Position numbers and translations under genes: made by a program. A stretch of 64,000 nucleotides of DNA from Plantactinospora soyae (GTDB lineage Bacteria; Actinomycetota; Actinomycetes; Mycobacteriales; Micromonosporaceae). The first letter of the stretch is position 1. Each line of letters begins with the position of its first letter. The notes under the pieces are model-generated. The model was not told the origin of the DNA. It saw nothing but the letters and a program-made list of their open reading frames with translations, and did not search any database. This document shows positions 60,860-64,000 of this stretch, piece after piece. The stretch is taken from the NCBI RefSeq assembly GCF_014874095.1, contig NZ_JADBEB010000001.1, positions 5,704,001 to 5,768,000 on the forward strand, in the 5' to 3' direction.

Positions 60860-62692
60860 ATGACCACTACCGACCTTGCCCAGGCGAGGGAGCAGCCCGG
60901 ACCGGTTGCCGGGATCACGGCGGGACAGAGCATGGCGGGGCTGCTGCGCCCGCATCGACGGAGTTTCGCCGCTGTGGTGATCCTGCAGGTCATCGGCGCT
61001 GTCGCGGGTCTGGCGCCGCTGTTGGCGGTCGTCGAACTGGGTCGTACCCTGTTGTCGCCCGGCCCGATCGATCACGGTCATGTCTGGATCGTCGTGCTCA
61101 CCGGTGCGGTCGGCATGTTCGTCCGACTGCTCTTCACCGCCGCATCGGCCGGACTCGGACATCTTCTCGACGACCAGGTGCAACTGGCGTTCCGCCGGCA
61201 ACTCGCGGCGCGGCTGGGGCGGGTACCGATCGGCTGGTTCTCCCAACGCCGGACGGGCGAGCTGGCGAAGGTGGTGGGGGAGGACGTGAGTGCCGTGCAC
61301 CCGTTCATCGCCCACTCTCCCGGCGAACTCGTCTCCGCGTTCGTGGTGCCGCTGGTCTCGCTGGTCTACCTGTTCACCATCGACTGGCGGCTCACGTTGG
61401 TCACGCTGGTACCGGTGCTGCTGGCGGTGGCGCTGGTACCGCTGATGATGACCCCGACCCGCCTGCGCGAACAGGCGGAGTTCGACGCCGCCATGGGACG
61501 GATCGCGAGTTCCGTCGTCGAGTTCGTCCAGGGAATCGCGGTGGTCAAGGCGTTCGGCGGGGCCGAGCGGGCCCACCGTAGGTTCCTCACCGCCGCCGAC
61601 GACTTCGTGCACGTCTTCTTCCGGTGGGTACGCGGCATCTCCGCGATCGCCGCCGGGATGCAGCTGGCGCTGTCGCCGCCGTTCGTGCTGCTGGTGGTGC
61701 TGATCGGCGGGACGGCTCTGATCACGACCGGTCGGATGGCCCCGGCCGACCTGCTGCCCTTCCTGCTGCTCGGGCTGGGCCTGACCGCTCCGGTGGCGGC
61801 CCTCGGTCACGGCTTCGACGAGATGCAGGCCGCCGGGCGCGCGGTCGGCCGGATCCGGGAGGTGCTCGAGGTGCGGCCGCTACCGGAGCCCGCACATCCG
61901 GTCGCGCCCGAGGGGTACCGGGTGGAACTGCGTGACGTCCGGTTCGGTTACGTCGCCGGCCACGAGGTGCTGCGCGGGATAGACCTGGTGCTCGAGCCGG
62001 GGACGGTCACCGCGATCGTCGGGCCGTCCGGGGGTGGCAAGTCCACGCTGGTGCGGCTGTTGCCCCGGTTCTTCGACCCGACCCACGGTTCGGTCGCGCT
62101 GGGCGGGGTCGATCTGCGCGAACTCGGCAGTCGGCAGCTCTACCAGTTGGTCTCCTTCGTCTTCCAGGACGTCCGTCTGCTGCGCGCGTCGGTCCGGGAC
62201 AACATCGCGTTGGCGGTACCGCATGCCAACCTCGATGACGTGGTGCGCGCCGCCCGCCTGGCGAACATCCACGATCGGATTCTTGAGCTGCCGCACGGGT
62301 ACGAGACGGTGATCGGCGCGGATGTCGGACTCTCGGGTGGCGAGGCACAGCGGGTCGCGATCGCCCGCGCCCTGCTCGCCGACACCCCCGTACTGGTGCT
62401 CGACGAGGCGACCGCCTTCGCCGATCCGCAGACCGAACAGGCGGTACGCCGAGCCCTGGCGACGCTGGCGGGCGATCGGACGATCCTGGTCATCGCCCAC
62501 CGCCTGGAGACGATCGCCGACGCCGACGTCGTCGCGGTGCTGGAGGACGGGGCGATCGTCGAGCGCGGCCGTCCCGCCGAGTTGCTGGCCCAGGGCGGCA
62601 GGTTCGCCGCGCTCTGGCGATCCCACGAATCGGCGATCGCCGACGAGACCGGAACCATTGGTGGCGTACCGCAGGGAGGCGAGCCGCGATGA
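60860..62692 (+). CDS. ABC half-transporter, fused membrane and ATPase domains (first of pair)
   Basis: A 610-residue exporter-fold half-transporter: six membrane helices (about 30-320) and an ATPase domain with Walker A GPSGGGKST, Q-loop VFQDVRLLRAS, signature LSGGEAQRVAIARAL and Walker B VLVLDEATAFADPQTE. The Phe-Ala-Asp (FAD) after DEAT and the pairing with a second half resemble the IrtAB/YbtPQ siderophore-importer branch. ATG at 60860 has GGGGGAG upstream. It overlaps the next gene by 4 nt (ATGA). Confidence 0.88.
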   Translation: MTTTDLAQAREQPGPVAGITAGQSMAGLLRPHRRSFAAVVILQVIGAVAGLAPLLAVVELGRTLLSPGPIDHGHVWIVVLTGAVGMFVRLLFTAASAGLGHLLDDQVQLAFRRQLAARLGRVPIGWFSQRRTGELAKVVGEDVSAVHPFIAHSPGELVSAFVVPLVSLVYLFTIDWRLTLVTLVPVLLAVALVPLMMTPTRLREQAEFDAAMGRIASSVVEFVQGIAVVKAFGGAERAHRRFLTAADDFVHVFFRWVRGISAIAAGMQLALSPPFVLLVVLIGGTALITTGRMAPADLLPFLLLGLGLTAPVAALGHGFDEMQAAGRAVGRIREVLEVRPLPEPAHPVAPEGYRVELRDVRFGYVAGHEVLRGIDLVLEPGTVTAIVGPSGGGKSTLVRLLPRFFDPTHGSVALGGVDLRELGSRQLYQLVSFVFQDVRLLRASVRDNIALAVPHANLDDVVRAARLANIHDRILELPHGYETVIGADVGLSGGEAQRVAIARALLADTPVLVLDEATAFADPQTEQAVRRALATLAGDRTILVIAHRLETIADADVVAVLEDGAIVERGRPAELLAQGGRFAALWRSHESAIADETGTIGGVPQGGEPR

Positions 62693-64000
62693 TCCGAATG
62701 CTGCTGCGCGTGCTGGGACACGAGTACGCCCAGCCGATGCGTCGCACCGTCGCCCTTCTGACGACGACCGCGATGGTCGAGGGCCTGTCCTACGCACTGC
62801 TGGTACCGGTGCTGCGGGCGCTGTTCGGGAGCAGACCCGCGGACACCCGGCCCTGGCTGATCGCGTTCGGGGTGGTGGTCGCGCTCTATGCGGTGCTGCG
62901 TTACCGCAGTGATCTGTCCGGCTTCCGGGTCGGAACCGTGCTGTTGCGGGGCATGTACCGCCGGCTCGGCCACCACCTGGCCCGACTGCCGATCGGCTGG
63001 TACGACGCCGGTCGGGTCGGGGAGGTGTCCGTCCTGGCCAGCCGTGGCCTGCTACAGGCGATGGGCGTGGCGGCACATCTGCTGGCGCCGTTCATCTCCG
63101 CCGGGGTGACTCCCCTGACGATCGTCGTGGTGATGCTTGCCTTCAACTGGCAGATGGGACTGGCCGCGCTGGTCGCCGTTCCGGTCGTGGCGGCGATCCA
63201 GATCTGGACCGGACGCTCGATGGCCGCGAGCGATGTCGACAGCGCCGAACGCGGTCACGAAGCCACCGGGCGGGTCATCGAGTACCTCCAGGCCCAGCCG
63301 GTGCTGCGGACCGGCGGCCGGACCGTCGAACGCTTCCAGTTGCTGGACGACTCGCTCCAGGAGGTTCAGCGCGCGTCCCGCCGTACCACGATCTCCACCC
63401 TGCCCGGCGCGGTGGGCCTGACGCTCGCGGTGCAGGCGATGTTCACCGTGCTGCTGGCCCTGGGCGCCCACCTCGCGCTCGGCGGGCGGATCGGTGCGGT
63501 CGAGACGTTGACGATCCTGGTACTGGCCGCCCGCTGCGCGGATCCGCTGCTGTCGCTGTCGGACATCGGCGGCAAGCTCCGCGGGGCGCGTGCCGAACTG
63601 GCGCGGCTCGACACGGTGCTGCGTACCGAGCCACTGCCGCAAGCGCCCGAGCCGATCCGGCCGGTACGCCACGACCTGACGTTCGAGTCCGTCGCCTTCC
63701 GGCATGGCGGCCGTACGGTGATCGAGAACCTGTCGTTGTCCGTGCCGGAGGGAGAGCGGCTTGCCGTCGTCGGACCGTCCGGCGCGGGAAAGAGCACGTT
63801 GTTGCAGTTGCTCGCACGGTTCCACGACGTGGACGCGGGCGTGGTACGCGTGGGAGGCGTGGACGTGCGCGCCATCGACACCGAGGTGCTGATGGCGCGG
63901 ATCGCCATCGTCTTCCAGGATGTCTATCTCTTCGACGGCACTATCGAGGAGAACGTGCGGCTCGGTCGTCCGGACGCCGACGAGACCGAGGTGTGGGCGG
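62689..64000 (+). CDS. ABC half-transporter (second of pair), cut by window end
   Basis: The first 437 codons are present. Six membrane helices, then an ATPase domain beginning LTFESVAFRHGGRTVIENL with Walker A GPSGAGKST and Q-loop VFQDVYLFDGTI. The signature and Walker B lie beyond the window. It starts on the ATGA shared with the first half and should form a heterodimer with it. Homology and layout resemble IrtB/YbtQ-type subunits. Confidence 0.88.
   Translation, partial: MIRMLLRVLGHEYAQPMRRTVALLTTTAMVEGLSYALLVPVLRALFGSRPADTRPWLIAFGVVVALYAVLRYRSDLSGFRVGTVLLRGMYRRLGHHLARLPIGWYDAGRVGEVSVLASRGLLQAMGVAAHLLAPFISAGVTPLTIVVVMLAFNWQMGLAALVAVPVVAAIQIWTGRSMAASDVDSAERGHEATGRVIEYLQAQPVLRTGGRTVERFQLLDDSLQEVQRASRRTTISTLPGAVGLTLAVQAMFTVLLALGAHLALGGRIGAVETLTILVLAARCADPLLSLSDIGGKLRGARAELARLDTVLRTEPLPQAPEPIRPVRHDLTFESVAFRHGGRTVIENLSLSVPEGERLAVVGPSGAGKSTLLQLLARFHDVDAGVVRVGGVDVRAIDTEVLMARIAIVFQDVYLFDGTIEENVRLGRPDADETEVWA

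Overview
This is a high-GC window (roughly 70% G+C, strong G/C bias in third codon positions, GTG and TTG starts, AGGAG-type ribosome sites). It looks like the chromosome of a filamentous actinomycete, most likely a member of the Micromonosporaceae. That placement is an inference from gene content: AA10 LPMO, SBBP-propeller and ThuA/PQQ/DUF1080 secreted giants, DUF6289-like and SWIM proteins. I see no rRNA, tRNA, prophage, insertion sequence, CRISPR array or replication origin. The region looks like accessory chromosome devoted to secreted hydrolases and oxidoreductases, transporters and one-component regulators.

Layout. 0-5.3 kb: a kinase-like phosphotransferase, then an overlapping SWIM zinc-finger / large helical protein pair. 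5.3-7.4 kb: a PhyH-type dioxygenase and an AA10-CBM2 lytic polysaccharide monooxygenase, both on the minus strand. 7.6-10.8 kb: a MocR regulator diverging from a small plus-strand operon (AhpD-like, PEP-mutase/isocitrate-lyase-like, SnoaL-like). 11.3-16.2 kb: a secreted M14 carboxypeptidase and an SBBP-repeat propeller. 16.2-23.6 kb: a six-gene minus-strand operon (solute-binding lipoprotein, two permeases, two ATPases, gamma-glutamyltransferase) whose genes are mostly joined by 4-nt ATGA overlaps; it probably imports and hydrolyses gamma-glutamyl peptides. 24.1-31.8 kb: a second M14 carboxypeptidase, a DUF6289-like peptide behind a perfect palindrome, an MFS exporter, a TetR/aldo-keto reductase divergent pair, a 5 x 27-bp tandem repeat and a methyltransferase. 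32.1-35.2 kb: an ECF sigma factor, a membrane-anchored propeller protein and an acyltransferase.

The most interesting part is 35.2-44.2 kb plus 55.0-58.7 kb. Three giant secreted proteins end in the 3-keto-disaccharide-hydrolase (DUF1080) fold. One begins with a type-1 copper cupredoxin. The second carries ThuA (with a nested F5/8C domain), a PQQ-type sugar dehydrogenase and PKD. The third carries PA14, a dehydrogenase-like propeller and two F5/8C domains. Between the first two lies a membrane-tethered multicopper oxidase. Both loci start with the same promoter architecture: TGCTAC, AAAAGT, CGAAAnATCTAGACAT, then a TAGGGT -10 box. I infer an extracellular, copper-linked oxidative glycoside-degradation regulon: sugar oxidised to a 3-keto form, hydrolysed by DUF1080, electrons passed through cupredoxin to the multicopper oxidase and O2.

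44.2-47.8 kb: an ABC exporter with a NarL-type two-component system, in one minus-strand operon. 48.2-52.3 kb: two small secreted/lipoproteins and a MacAB-like ABC system. 52.4-54.7 kb: a Tat-exported penicillin-acylase family enzyme. 58.7-64 kb: a PucR-type regulator diverging from an HSL-type esterase and a pair of exporter-fold ABC half-transporters, the second cut by the window end. Nearly every convergent gene junction carries a long perfect hairpin, listed separately.
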